Shown here piece after piece: positions 24,001 through 36,554 of a DNA stretch of 64,000 nt (position 1 is the first letter of the stretch; every line of letters starts with the position of its first letter). A program made the position numbers and the translations under genes. The stretch comes from Fusarium oxysporum f. sp. lycopersici 4287 (lineage: Eukaryota; Ascomycota; Sordariomycetes; Hypocreales; Nectriaceae). The stretch spans positions 1,240,001-1,304,000 of the forward strand of contig NC_030990.1 in NCBI RefSeq assembly GCF_000149955.1, given 5' to 3'. The notes below the pieces were generated by a model that saw nothing but the letters and a program-made list of their open reading frames with translations, was not told where the DNA came from and searched no databases.

Positions 24001-24490
24001 GGATCTGAGGCTTACAAGTTCGCAGCTGAAAGACGTAGCCAATAGCGTAGATTCTCCCTCGACTGACAGCTAAGCAGGGACGGGATGGCGCATTATTGGA
24101 AGACTCGTCAGCGCCGAAGAAAGACAGTCAAACTATTGAATGGAGCAAAGAATAGCCGAGCCGAGGCGAGCTCAACCTTTGATTATTATTAGGAGCTCAT
24201 CTGAAGGGGCCAGAAGTCTTCAGATCGTGAAACAAAAGCACCAAGCGACGTGACAAGATCGCCCCTTATCTGCCCCTGAATTAAAGTGTGGGGAGCTACC
24301 TGGACCCTGGATTTGAGCCACAGTTCTGGACCAAGTGTGGAGGCGCACAGCCACAGCTTTATCATGACTCTCACCGCCTCTGAGATAGTGCCCCGCTACA
24401 ACATTTTTTGACTGGCAGAAAAATTGGTGAAGCGCGCAAGATCGCTCAAACGACACGCCTTAGTATCAAAGCCAGATACACAGCAACAGT
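18064..24490. other. 6.4-kb gene desert
   Basis: The first few hundred bases are the promoter and leader of the minus-strand gene ending at 18063. A 235-residue frame on the minus strand at 18148-18855 is Ser/Arg/Leu-rich with no family features and is probably chance in CT-rich leader sequence. From 19 to 24.4 kb only short frames occur, with no splice-joined coding chain, tRNA or transposon that I could recognise. An AT-rich, repeat-poor spacer. Confidence 0.5.
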
Positions 24491-24962
24491 ATGTCTGATA
24501 CGGAGAAAACAAACCTGACTCCCGCTCCTGCGGCGGAGAAGACTCTTGGCATGCGCAAGAATGGTAACATCACCTCACAGCATTGGTTGTATATGAATAC
24601 ACCAAGCTAACTGCTCTGTAGGCAAGCAATGGCATGCCCCCAAGAAGGCCTTCCGACCTACCGCTGGCCTGAAGTCATATGAGAAGCGAACGCAAGAGCG
24701 TGCTCTCATGGCGCAAGTCAAGGCCAAGGAGAAGGAGATGAAGGACGAGAAGGAACAGGAGCGCCAGGTAGGCCCAGATTCTCCTCACATTAGACGAGAC
24801 ATGATCTAAATTAAGAAACAGCGCAAGATTGCAGCCATTAAGGAGAAGCGAGCAAAGAAGGAGGAGGCTGAGCGATACGAGAAGATGGCCGAGAAGATGC
24901 ACAAGAAGCGAGTCGAGCGACTAAAGCGCAAGGAGAAGCGAAACAAGCTGATCAACTCATGA
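24491..24962 (+). CDS. CGR1: rRNA-processing protein CGR1
   Basis: Small, highly charged nucleolar protein needed for processing of 60S ribosomal subunit precursors. Three exons (24491-24563, 24622-24767, 24822-24962; 360 nt) encode 119 residues, the usual CGR1 length. The diagnostic block [18 protein letters not shown] (about residues 19-36), then [12 protein letters not shown], is followed by a continuous Lys/Arg/Glu-rich helix containing [21 protein letters not shown] and ending [12 protein letters not shown]. Intron 2 has two possible acceptors six bases apart (AAG at 24815 and CAG at 24821), which would add or omit Lys-Gln. I used the second, which better fits the family's RQRK-I pattern. 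Confidence 0.95.
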
Positions 24963-25884
24963 TCGCGGGATGGTTTTGGTGGTTTAAATTTGATTGGAGC
25001 AGACATATATCGACAGCATTATGATTTACGATGCGGTATACCTCAGACTACAACTTGCAACGGAAAGATTAGGTTAGACAATACGGGAGCAGCACAATAT
25101 ACCTGGGCGTTGGAATATGCAATCAAATCTTGGCGGATCAATTACCAGGTTCTCCGGCTATCGAGTGGTTATTTGTCTTCGTGTGATTAAAGGTTTCTAA
25201 ATCTAATATGCATCATCGATTCATAAACCGGCTGGTTCGGGACTGAGTCGAGCTCTAACTGAGATTCATTTGCTGTAGGAGAGCCAACCGATATCTTCGA
25301 AAGACAGCAAGTGACATGAGGTCCACAGATCTTAAATGTCGAGTTGACGAAACCAACATACGTGAATATTCTAGTAGAGCCATCTACTGGTTTCTTTGGG
25401 GATTTTGGCCTTAGTTAAAGACCTCCGTTGTGGATATTGTGGTGACTATGACACCATTCTGAGCTTGACAAACCGATGGCACTTGCCACAACATTCGAGC
25501 TGCTTTAAATATCACGAAAGGAAAGACTACATGTGACTACGAGTATCTGATACTATTGAAAACGTATTCGGATACTATATGTAGCTTATGTGGAGATGTT
25601 TCGATCTTTGTATGCATCTACATTCAAGTGACATGTGAAACTGCCGGTTTGCAGGGGTCCACTAAACCACCCCCGAAGTTGACCATTCGACGATCGCCTG
25701 ATGCAACCACCCAACAAACCTGGAATTCTACTGCTTCAAGCCCTCTTTTGGGTAACCCACCCATCCATGCGTCACAGGGTCCAGGCATAGAGTTTTTCTC
25801 AAGACCTACAGTACGGTCACTATAGCTGCAGGCAGGACGAATCGGGATCAGCCACACTACCAACGGGGGAATACCGCTCACGCC
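24963..25884. other. Intergenic region
   Basis: 3' end of CGR1 and promoter of the next gene. Nothing else recognised. Confidence 0.55.
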
Positions 25885-27014
25885 ATGGCCTCAGCAGGCT
25901 TTACGAGTCCCCGAAACTCTACAAACTCAGTCTCCAGTGTTCGTTCGAGCAGCCGACATCAGTTAAAACGATCCATCACCGAGCTCGCGTCGCCCGTGAA
26001 GCTCGGCCGTCGAGAGAAGAAAGAACGCGATCGATATAATGAGGACCGCGCCGTGCATGCGCACCACATCTCAATCTCCCATCCCGTGTCCGCGAACCCG
26101 CAATATCAAGGCAGAGCATCAGTAGACATTATGACACGCTCGGAAGGCGTCACGCCGTACATGAGCCCCGATCAGAGTCGGAGGCCAAGCTTGATGCTTT
26201 CGAGAGAGGAGGAGAACAAAGCTCCCAACGTCCCTGCTCCGCCGGAACCCAAGACCAAGGAGAAGATACTGGAAGATCAGGCTAAGACGTCCTCGCAGGT
26301 CGAGTAAGATACTACATATACCCTTATCTGGTGCTATATAGCTGACGCATTCATAGGGGCCTGAAGCAATCACTGGTCGAGCTAGGATCCTTCTCTACGT
26401 CCACAGCCCGGCGACTTGACGAGACATACTACGCGGTTCTTGAGAAGATGAGTACACTCCAGTCAACTGTTTCCGCCTTGAAGGAGTTGGCGGAGGAGTC
26501 TCAGAGCATCCATCGAAATTTTGAGAAGGACGCTTGTGAAATTGAAAACGATATTACATCACAGATTGCAGCAATGGGCCAGTTCAAGGAGCACCAGGAG
26601 AACATCGAATCACTCACGACCCGTGTCCAAGATGGCCGCGCAAGGATTCGCGCTCTTAGTGATCGAGTCGATATTGTCCGAGAGCAAGTTGAGCTCTGGG
26701 AGCGTCTGGACAAGGAGTCTCAGGACAAGACACGATTGAGGTTGAGAGCTATCATTATATGCATCACGGTTGTGTTCCTTGCAGTGGTGGTTCTGTTCTT
26801 TGGTGCTCAGTATGTCTCAAGACATAGTTCACTCTTGGGTGGTGATAACTCGAGCACACCTCGTGTTGCAGAGTCTATCATCCAGTCGCATAAGGGAGCA
26901 GCACATCCATCATTGTCTCTTCGAAGACCTGAGAAGAGCGGTGTTCCATATTCGAAGAGGAAACAGGTGCATACACATGCAGAGGAGGAGCTTCGCGTTT
27001 TTGATGAACTGTGA
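25885..27014 (+). CDS. Coiled-coil protein with one C-terminal-half membrane helix, unknown function
   Basis: 358 residues from two exons (25885-26303, 26357-27014). Residues 1-140 are disordered, Ser/Arg-rich, with basic stretches such as GRREKKERDR. Residues about 140-265 form an amphipathic helical/coiled-coil region (DETYYAVLEKMSTLQSTV, REQVELWERLDKESQDK). One strong membrane helix follows at about 271-291 (AIIICITVVFLAVVVLFFGA), then a short Ser/His-rich tail of about 65 residues. The arrangement (cytosolic coiled coil, helix near the C-terminus) suggests a membrane-anchored tether or SNARE-like organisation, but there is no SNARE central Gln/Arg layer that I can identify. Conserved-looking, not named. 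Confidence 0.85.
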
Positions 27015-29046
27015 AATTGTTGGTTCTCACATTAATTGCTTTCATTCGATACCCATCACAGCGCGCACATCGCATAACTCATTTATTCCCTTTGTACTGG
27101 CAGGATTTTAACAGATAGTTGATTCACATCGAGATTGTTCTTCAATAAAGCACTACCTCAATATCGATGCATCGTTCGGTTCATGGATAAAGCCAACTAT
27201 GGGATCGGTCAACTTACCCTACATCAGCCATAAGAAGTCTTGCAAAAGTGTTTCGACTCAATTCATAATAACACTGAAGCCAGTTCTGTAAGCGGCCATT
27301 GCAAGCATCATAGATAATGGTGGCATGCGATCATTGATGCGTAGATATGAGGCACCTGGCATGTTTGTATTGCTTAAACTACTGAAAATCTCACGGCTGT
27401 CCTCACTCACTGAATGTCTATAGAGATGTCAAGCCTGACATTTGTCTCGCTGACTCTTATTCCAAGGGTTTGATATAATTTACGATGCTAATGATACCTA
27501 CCTAGTACTCTCGTTAGGAACATTTCCGTCTTTCCTGTTCAAGCCAACGACTCCTGCGCCGAGTCGCTGCCGGCGCCACACTTCGGAGCCTCCGTGTCAC
27601 GTTTCCCCACCGCCGAGCCGTGTCCCGGAGTCAGTCCCCCAATTGCCTGGTTCAGCTCTGCTTTGACCCAAATTGCCAAGGATTAGAGACTCGAATCGGT
27701 TGACCAAGGCCGAACGTTCTCCGTGAAACCGTGCTGAGCCCAGAACCTAGACAGAGCGTTGAGCTTCTTTCTGACTTTATTTACTGAAGGGAGGGCTACC
27801 CTACGCCATCGAAATTAACAGGAAGACAAAACATAAGAGCCTCCCAGGGCTGTGACATATCGTAAACAATGTCCGGAACGTTCCCATTTAGCAACTCATG
27901 TAAGGTGCTGGCCAATAAAGCACAGACTCGGCATTGCGTAACTCATCGTGGCGGGGCAAAAGAATCTCTCTCTAATTCCCCATTCTGGTATACATTTCGA
28001 TGATTGGCTTACTCGTAAGAAATGCCCAATCTCTTATTATTTCGCGGCGTAATCCCGTGCTTGGTCAAAGTTCTCAGCAGCCACAATGTCAACGCACACA
28101 GAGTGGATATCACCGTGGCCAGTGTGGCTTGTATTCATCGAGGTCGAAATGAGACTGATATTCGGATCAACAAACAGGATCGGCTGCCTGTTTTAGATGC
28201 CGAACGGGCTGATCAAACGAGATGAGTCGTCGTCACTGTAGTGCTGACAGTTTTTGGCAGCGGATAATCAAGAAACTGCGAGTCTATGAAGCTAGAGAAC
28301 TCCTTACAACAAAGACAAGTCGGGAGTTGCTTGGCATCAGTCTATAGATCGTAGGAAAGCCCCCTTCGTATTGATAATAGTTCATCACTAAAATGTCTGT
28401 TCAGCCTTACATTAGGCGCCCTGGACCATTGACTATACCAAAAACTAAATAGCCGTTACATTAGTTTGATATCAAAAAAGTTTGACTGTCATGCCGGGCA
28501 TCCATAACACGGCAAAAAGGACCCGATAAAGCAGGGTTGTGAGAGTCTGGGCGAGTGGCTTGGTACTTGGCAACACACGTCATGCCCCTCGCTTTGGCGC
28601 TTATTACACGCAAGTGCCCAGCGTGAGGAGTACCTTAAAAAGGTTGAGGTCTGTAATGCAAAGAAAGAAAAGTTCCACCATTTGAGGTCCTGTTTCTTTG
28701 ACCGTTCTGTTCGTGATACCCTGAAGAAAAGACGCTGATGTGAGTCCCTATCAACAGCCGACAACATTACGTAGCTGCGCTCCATAAGGCACTTTTTAGC
28801 GTACTAACGAAGCTTACTGCAGCTTTGCCCCGCCAAACGAAAGGCAGTCCAGTCCAGACCAAACCAACAATATTCCGGACGTTCTTCTGACGCAAAACTA
28901 CCCCAACTTCGCCGAGTCTTCTACATACATCGATATCGATTTATAACAGACATTGATAGCGGCCGACCTTCTGAACCGTGAAATACTTCTCTTCCCTACA
29001 AGACCTACACGAAAAGCTCTCTATAATCGACTGTTGCGCAACAGAC
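27015..29046. other. Intergenic region
   Basis: Two kilobases without supportable genes. A GC-rich patch lies at about 27550-27640. The final 100-200 bases are the likely promoter/leader of the PX-domain gene. No RNA gene recognised. Confidence 0.5.
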
Positions 29047-32000
29047 ATGGCTGCTGAGGCCGGAGATACGCCCGCAGTTGTTGAGGATGCTACTGCGAAT
29101 CCTCCATCTACCGTTGATCTCCCAGTGCGATCAAAGCAAGATGCTACGCCGCCACCAGGCCAGACGCTGACTGGCAAGCAAGAACATTGTAAGTGTTGCA
29201 ATGCGCATTGATTTGAGATCAAAGGCGATGTAATAGATGCTGATATATGCTTTTACATATTAGACCTCAAGAGAGAGCTTATTTCGGAGCAGGTAAAGTG
29301 GGAAATAAACGAACTCAACTCTACCACCGCCCTCCAGCGCTTCGGCGCGCCATTTCGATCCGATCACGGTGAAGTCCCCCCTGAGGAGTCCGAATTGCCC
29401 ATTCTGCGATACATCTTCGTCCACCATGTTCGCGACTTTCCCTTCCTTGATAAGGCGCGCGAGAAGGAGTTCTGGCAGGACAAGCTTCAAGTGGTGAGTA
29501 ATGATGATGCGATTTGCCCATGGTCGATCTGACGCTAATGGACTATAGTTCCTCGAGTCGTTCGCAGGAAAGCAGATTTCATCGTCGGAGGATCGCCTAG
29601 AGGAGACGAAGCGACGAAAACTAGCCATCAAGGCTAGGAAGCTTGTTGAGCTAATGATGGTCTCTGGAATTGGAACATCATCAGGATTCGAGGAGCGCAT
29701 TCGATTTTCAGAGATTGAGATTGTTGACAGCAATGCTATCGACACCGGTGTCATGCATACTCTACCTGAGGGCAACTATATTAATGGTTGGGATGTCAAT
29801 GTCGCTGGCGTGCGAGTCACCCAAGTCAAGCGTACGATCCGAAAGCACAAACACGCCGAATTTATCCTGCGCATCAAGAAGAAGGGTGAATTGGAGCACT
29901 ATGTTGGGCGAAGATACAGCGACTTTGCCAAACTTCACAGCCGATTGCGACAAGAGCTTCCTGGTCGAGTTGTACCAGAAATGCCCAAGAAGAACAAGTC
30001 AGATACTACAACAACGATCGCCTTTACATCCATGTTCAGCAATGGAAACGAATCAGATGCTTCCTCTATTTCTTCAGTTTCGACAAGACCCAATGGTTAT
30101 TCATCTATGTTGACGCCTGGTATGATCCACCCCATCTTTATTGGATTACTTATGCTAACGCTATGAAGGTCACCGTAGGGCTGGGTCTGCGGCATCATTC
30201 AGATCGAATCGATCCAAAGGGCTCAATTCCCCTAGAATTCCATCTCCTCGCGTGTCTACTGAGGGGGGAAGACTTAGCCCTGCTGTCCGCCAGGATTCGG
30301 ATAAGTCAGATAAGTCAGATAAGTCAGAGGTATGAGTGAGGCAGTACATGACTTCCACAGCCAACTAACAAGATACATAGACTGTTGTTCTATGGCGTGA
30401 AAACCAAAGAATTTCACTTAGGGCGTTCTTGCGATCTGTACTCCACAACCCCCAATTTGCTAATACCAAGGCTATGCAAGACTTTCTGAGTGGCGAGCCC
30501 ATTACTCCCACAGACGAGGATGTTGAAGATATTCTTCGAAGGAAGGAGGTGGATGAGAAGCGCATGGAAGAGCAAAAGCAATTCTATGAAATCGCGAGGA
30601 AACGAGCCGCCGACCTTGATGAGTACATGGAACAGTGAGTGTTATCTCACATCGGTCACAAACCTGAGCTGACATATTCCAGGTTCCGTCGCGATATAGT
30701 AGAACACAACGGACTTACCATGCTCTTCAAGGAGATCAAGGAAAAGGAGACGATCCAGGATCTCAGTATCCAATATCGAAAGTTCGCTGAGTGGCTTCGT
30801 ATTGAGATTGCTGCCGTCATCTATCACCTCTTCCTGGCTGAGGACAACTCCCCTGAGCTCTTTGCTCAAGCGAGACGCATTCACTCTCTCATCCCGTACT
30901 CGGTTATCAAGAACGTTATCCGAATTGCAAACCCCGCAGCAGTCATGTCTGGTGTCTTGGACATCTTCCTAGCTCAACCATTCGGTACACGGTCATTGAT
31001 GCAGAGGATTTTCTCACTTACACTCAATGACGGTATCAAGAGCTTCCAAAAGTCGATCGATATCCTCGCTAGCAAGATTGACGATCCTGTTTTCTCAGGC
31101 AAGCTCTACAAGTACACACATGCCGAAGAGCACATCAAGGTAGCCATTCGTGAAGAGGCTGAGGCGGATGATGTGGATTTGATCGTGGCGATTATGAGAT
31201 CTGATCTCATTGAACCAGGGCTTACAGGAGAGCAAATCCAGAGGCTCTACAACGCATATGTCGCTTTCAACAACGCGGTGGAGAACATTGACGAGGAGCT
31301 GCGCCAGGGCGCTCAACTGTTTTCGTACATGAAGCAGTACTTGAAGCTCTGCACAAGACAGAGGGACAAGGAGATGATGCTCCAGTTAATCGAGGAGCCG
31401 GTAACCCTCCAGCTATTCCGAGATCTCTTTACCATCTTCTACGAGCCTCTCGTACGAGTCTACAAGTCGGCAAACGTGTACAATAGTGTTACTGACTTCG
31501 CCGTCTTTATTGATGACATGATCCAGGTAAGAGAAGCAGCTATCTCCGAATCGAAACTGCATGCTAACATGTGTATAGGTCGTCGACAAGTGCAGAGAGC
31601 AAGATGCATCGGCTGATCCAAACCAGACTGTTCAGGCTTTCATTGATCTTTGCCAGCGACACGAGCACAACTTTTACAAGTTTGTCCATGAAGTGCATAC
31701 TCATGATAATGGCCTCTTTACACAGCTCATGGGCTGGATTGAGGGTATCCTCGAGTTCTTGCGAAAGGGCCCTAAGAACGGAACCCTTAATGTCAACGCC
31801 TTGTTCGAGGGCGGTGTCAGTGCTGGAATTCTGGATAAAGACAAGGCAATTGCAGAGATCAACTCTCTTATTGCATGGCAAGAGGCTCGAAAGAAGTGGC
31901 ACAACGATAAAACCAGGCAGAAGATGGCAGCCGAGGGCCATGCAGGAAGTGACATGATGCCAACGGCAATGGCTTTCAACTCATCAGACTTTGGATTAGA

Positions 32001-32226
32001 CAGCGAAGACCTCGAGGACATGGCTTATGATGATGGCTCAGAGGACGAGGCAGAGGCAGAGGCAGAAGATGAGTTGGATCCCATCGAGGCTGAGAGGCGA
32101 CGCAGAGCCAAGCGACAGGATCGCTTGCGACGAAGCGCTGGAGAGCCCGTTAAGCCTCCTGTGAGAGAAGTCCACAAGCTGACCGACAATTTCTTGGTCA
32201 TGCTTCGTGAAGTATTATCGAATTAG
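29047..32226 (+). CDS. PXB/PX-domain lipid-binding protein, Ypr097w/Lec1 type
   Basis: 949 residues from seven exons: 29047-29188, 29264-29493, 29549-30119, 30169-30329, 30381-30634, 30683-31526, 31579-32226 (2850 nt, frame closed). The N-terminal 160 residues match the PX-associated (PXB) region, including YLKRELISEQVKWEINEL and ILRYIFVHHVRDFPFL. A PX phosphoinositide-binding domain follows at about 205-330, with the core RRYSDFAKLHSRL (residues 245-257). The central linker is disordered and holds DKS repeats. The second half (about 490-870) is the long helical domain of the family, with PYSVIKNVIRIANPAAVMSG and QPFGTRSLMQRIFS. The tail is acidic then basic. Yeast Ypr097w (Lec1) binds membranes and influences ergosterol movement between plasma membrane and lipid droplets; the same role here is inference. 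Confidence 0.9.
30300..30326 (+). repeat. Three tandem copies of GATAAGTCA coding DKS-DKS-DKS
   Basis: A 9-bp unit repeated three times exactly, inside exon 4 of the PX-domain gene, in the disordered linker just before the intron donor at 30330. In frame, so unit gain or loss would not break the protein. Confidence 0.9.
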
Positions 32227-33398
32227 ATTTAGTAAGATATCCTGGTTGCGGTTGCATACGGGTTAGGAGGACTTGTTTTACAAGGGAAGAAAGAGAAGGA
32301 GTTGGCTGTACTGATTCTGGCAGTATAAAGATACAGAGCGACATGATTATAAAGTCAGGGAATGATGGAGAATGGTAGAGCCAGTAGACGTCAAGATTCT
32401 ATCTTTAATTCTTGAATGTCCTGGCGTTTAAATGTGACGTATCTCATATTTTATTGTGGTCTGAGAGGTCTAAGACCAAGAAGTAGAATACGAAGGTGTC
32501 CTGAGGAATGCCTTTCAACATCTGATCAAACTTTACGAATATATATGATCATAAGTTCCAAGGCTCCCATCATGACGCTTAGGTTAAGCGTAGTCTTTTA
32601 TTGTTTTAGCTCATCACAGGAGAAAGAGGATTCTTTCCACGTTCTATTTGAACCCTGTGAGTTGTCAAGGCTTTAGACTGCAGTACGAAAACCGGACTTT
32701 GATGACCGGCCCCGAAAATTGGTTCCGGGCCGGGTCGTGTTGTTACGACTGACAGCAGCTGGAGGTGGAGCCGTCAGCACATGCCGTTGGTATCGGAATA
32801 GGCGGGGGAAACGGGGAGCCGAAGGGCAAAATGTACATCCGCGGACACGTGATGAGATTGTCTTTAACGTCATGGATTTGTTAGACTCACAAAGGCGAAT
32901 CTTCCCGATCCATTGGGCTTTGATGTTGGACGAAGATCGAAGGAGGATAACATTGGATGCAGTATTATGAGAACAGTTGAGAATTAAAAAACCAATTGGC
33001 TTCGACAACGACACACCTCGGACTCAAGGAGCTCTATCATTTGACAGCACAGCGAGGTCATTGACTTCCGAGTCCCTATATCTTCAGTGGCTTACAGCGT
33101 CCACGTCCAGTAGGCGGCGAATAATCGGCGCTGCTAATAAGCCAACGCTGATTGGTTGGATCAACCGAGGAGCCGAGAGAATCCGTCCGATCGAGGCTCG
33201 CGAAGGACGAGAGACCCAAAAAAACATCAAGGGGAATTGTCGATTGGTTGGACAGTCAATTCAATCCATTCTCTCTCTCCTCCAAAACCACATCTAACAA
33301 AAGTCCTGCTCCTCCGCCACCCGAGGATATCGTCAAATACCACCCTTTCGATTCTCCCCGCGGATGCAGTTTGGTCTTGGTCATAGTGACTTTAGTTG
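32227..33398. other. Intergenic region upstream of SDH1
   Basis: 3' end of the PX-domain gene and the promoter/leader of SDH1. CT-rich leader sequence appears at 33260-33360. A TCCGCGGA octamer sits at 32838-32845. No gene supported. Confidence 0.55.
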
Positions 33399-35673
33399 AT
33401 GATGGCTTCTTCTATGGCAATGAGGAGATTGGCCGTCGGCCCTGCTGTGAGTAGTCCCTGGTCTGGCTTCTGCGATGGCATCATGAAACAGATTGTCCGC
33501 CGCAGAAGCTTCGTCAGCTCCTCAATGCGCTTTGCTAACCTCTTGATAGTTCACGCGGGCTGCTAGGTTCCCTTCTCGAGCTTTCTCCACCACTCGACCT
33601 GTTGGTACGCTTCCATCCGAATCCTACGCGCAGCTTTGAAATACTGACGAGCTGTCCACAGCCCGAGTTATCACTGGCAATGGTCCTCTGCGAGCTAAGG
33701 AGGCCTCTCCTTTCGTGAGCAACAAATACGCCGTCATCGTACGTCTACCCGATCATCCGCGAATCACAGATCTCGTCAATTGACACTTTTCAGGACCACG
33801 AGTATGATGCTCTCGTCGTTGGTGCTGGTGGTGCCGGTCTGCGAGCTGCTTTCGGTCTCGCTGAGGCTGGCTTCAACACTGCCTGTATCTCCAAGCTTTT
33901 CCCTACTCGATCTCACACCGTCGCCGCCCAGGGTGGTATCAACGCTGCCCTAGGTAACATGCACGAGGACGACTGGCGATGGCACATGTACGATACCGTC
34001 AAGGGTTCCGATTGGCTGGGTGACCAGGATGCTATTCACTACATGACCCGAGAGGCTCCTGCTTCCATTATCGAGCTTGAGAACTACGGCTGCCCCTTCT
34101 CGCGAACTGAGGATGGCAAGATGTGAGTCTGGACTTTGAAATCCGCCCACACAGCGGCTACTGACAATTTCATCAGTTACCAGCGAGCTTTCGGTGGTCA
34201 ATCCAAGCAGTACGGAAAGGGTGGACAGGCTTACCGATGCTGCGCTGCTGCTGACCGAACCGGCCACGCCCTTCTTCACACTCTCTACGGACAGTCTCTC
34301 CGACACAAGACCAACTACTTCATCGAGTACTTCGCCCTCGACCTGATTATGCAGGATGGTGAGTGCCGAGGTGTCCTGGCCTACAACCAGGAGGACGGCA
34401 CCCTGCACCGATTCCTTGCCAACCACACTGTTCTCGCTACTGGTGGATACGGCCGAGCCTACTTCTCTTGCACATCTGCCCACACCTGTACCGGTGACGG
34501 TATGGCCATGGTTGCCCGTGCCGGTCTCCCCAACCAGGATCTTGAGTTCGTTCAGTTCCACCCTACCGGTATCTACGGAGCTGGTTGCCTGATCACTGAG
34601 GGTTCTCGTGGTGAGGGTGGTTACCTCCTCAACTCTGAGGGTGAGCGATTCATGGAGCGATATGCCCCCACCGCCAAGGATCTTGCCTCTCGTGATGTCG
34701 TTTCTCGATCCATGACCATGGAGATCCGTGAGGGCCGTGGTGTTGGTGCTGAGAAGGATCACATCTACCTCCAGCTCAGCCATCTGCCCGCCGAGATTCT
34801 TGCTGAGCGTCTGCCCGGTATCTCTGAGACCGCTGGTATCTTCGCTGGTGTTGATGTCCGCAAGCAGCCCATTCCCGTTCTTCCTACCGTCCACTACAAC
34901 ATGGGTGGTATTCCTACACGATACACTGGTGAGGTTCTTACCGTTGACGAGAAGGGTGAGGACAAGGTTGTCCCTGGTCTGTACGCTTGTGGTGAGGCCG
35001 CTTGTGTGTCTGTCCACGGTGCTAACCGTCTGGGTGCCAACTCTCTTCTCGATCTTGTTGTCTTCGGTCGTGCCGTTTCGCACACCATTCGTGACAAGTT
35101 CAACCCCGGTGACGCCCTGAAGCCTGTTGCCGCTGATGCTGCTTCCGACCACATCGAGGTCCTCGACAAGGTCCGAACTGCTGATGGTCCTAAGAGCACC
35201 GCTGAGATCCGACTTGCCATGCAGAAGGCTATGCAGACTGATGTCAGCGTTTTCCGAACCCAGGAGAGTTTGGACGAGGGTGTTCGCAAGATGAAGGAGA
35301 TTGATGGCATGTACAGCCAGGTTGGCATGAAGGATCGCAGCATGATCTGGAACTCTGATCTCGTTGAGACTCTCGAGCTCCGCAACTTGCTCACCTGCGC
35401 GTAAGTTTTTACTCTATTCTGACACACCGAAGTAATATTGACACGATGTACAGTATCCAAACTGCCACCTCTGCCGCCAACCGAAAGGAGTCTCGTGGTG
35501 CTCACGCCCGCGAGGATTTCCCCGAACGAGATGACGAGAACTGGATGAAGCACACCCTTTCTTTCCAGAAGGAGCCTCACGGCAAGGTCGACCTGGCCTA
35601 CCGAAAGGTCATCGCCAACACCCTGGACGAGGCCGAGTGCAAGCCCGTGCCACCCTTCAAGCGTGTGTACTAA
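33399..35673 (+). CDS. SDH1: Succinate dehydrogenase flavoprotein subunit, mitochondrial
   Basis: Flavoprotein subunit of respiratory complex II, oxidising succinate to fumarate in the TCA cycle at the mitochondrial inner membrane. Six exons (33399-33446, 33550-33604, 33662-33738, 33794-34122, 34177-35400, 35454-35673) give 650 residues, the normal size. Residues 1-36 are an Arg/Ser-rich presequence ([20 protein letters not shown]). The FAD dinucleotide fold is [14 protein letters not shown] (66-79), and His101 in the motif [10 protein letters not shown] is the covalent FAD attachment site. Active-site blocks [23 protein letters not shown] and [18 protein letters not shown] are intact, as is the C-terminal domain. 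Either of two adjacent ATGs may be used; I chose the first. The first three introns cluster near the presequence, suggesting it was assembled by exon addition, a common pattern for mitochondrial proteins. Confidence 0.98.
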
Positions 35674-36554
35674 GCGTTTGCTGATCTGGACACGAAGAAG
35701 TACTTGGGAAGGAGTTTTTGTTAGCTTGTTGGGAAACTTGGCATGCATGATTCTACGCAGGGCAGCGTCTCCTTTGTGACAAGATGTGCGGTATATATAT
35801 CCTTTGGGAAGAGGAGGCGGGCATGATAAGCAGCGAGAGAATGGTCTCTGTTGGGTCTTAGGATGAAGACTTGGCAAGGGACGTGTATTTGTCGACATTT
35901 TGTAGTTCAAAAGAAGTTAAGAGACTTAAAAAGAAGATTTTCTATGTACCTTGTGTCACTATGTCTACAACCTATTGTTTTGCTTGGTAAGATTGATACT
36001 TTCGTTTAAGAGCCTAATTTTAGTTCTAAACCCATATGCATTATTAGACCCGTCAAATGTTGGTCTAATTCATGAAAGCTACAAGCTCGACCCAACATCA
36101 AAGTTCTTAGGGGCACTGCACATAAGTAATTCAATGATCGATGGGCAGAATAGTGCGTTCACGTATTTGATGGAGTTGTGTCTGCGGTGAATAGGTCTAT
36201 GCCATTGTTCTCTCCGTCCAACGCTGTGGTGTACCTGTTGTTCACGAGGAGTCTAATCCAGAACAAAGAATCTCAATACAATGATTGCATGTAAGAGGCA
36301 ACGTTCAGTGAATTTACTGATAACAGTGAATTGTTGCAATGGCCGTCTCTATTATAAAATGGCACATTCTTTCGACGCTGTAGTCTCAAGTCTACAACTC
36401 ATCTTAGCTTCCTAAGCACCAGACTTCGCATCTCAGCAGCCAAACCCAACTGTCGTCCTAAGTTCATCACCACTCCCCTTCAGGTACGCAGTAGGATTTC
36501 ATAAACGTTACGTGACTACGTATATCAGCTCTCACCAGGCCCTCCCTATCCAAT
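35674..36554. other. Intergenic region
   Basis: 3' end of SDH1 followed by AT-rich sequence and the probable leader of the small Cys-rich gene. Nothing else recognised. Confidence 0.55.

Noticed and set aside
33950..35152. 400-codon open frame antisense to SDH1
   Set aside because: It lies wholly over SDH1 exons; strong codon bias there leaves the opposite strand free of stops. Its Ser/Thr/Val-rich product has no domain. A second antisense frame at 34894-35910 has the same cause.
34894..35910. 338-codon minus-strand frame over the SDH1 3' half
   Set aside because: Shadow of SDH1 codon bias; crosses an SDH1 intron and UTR without splice or start support.
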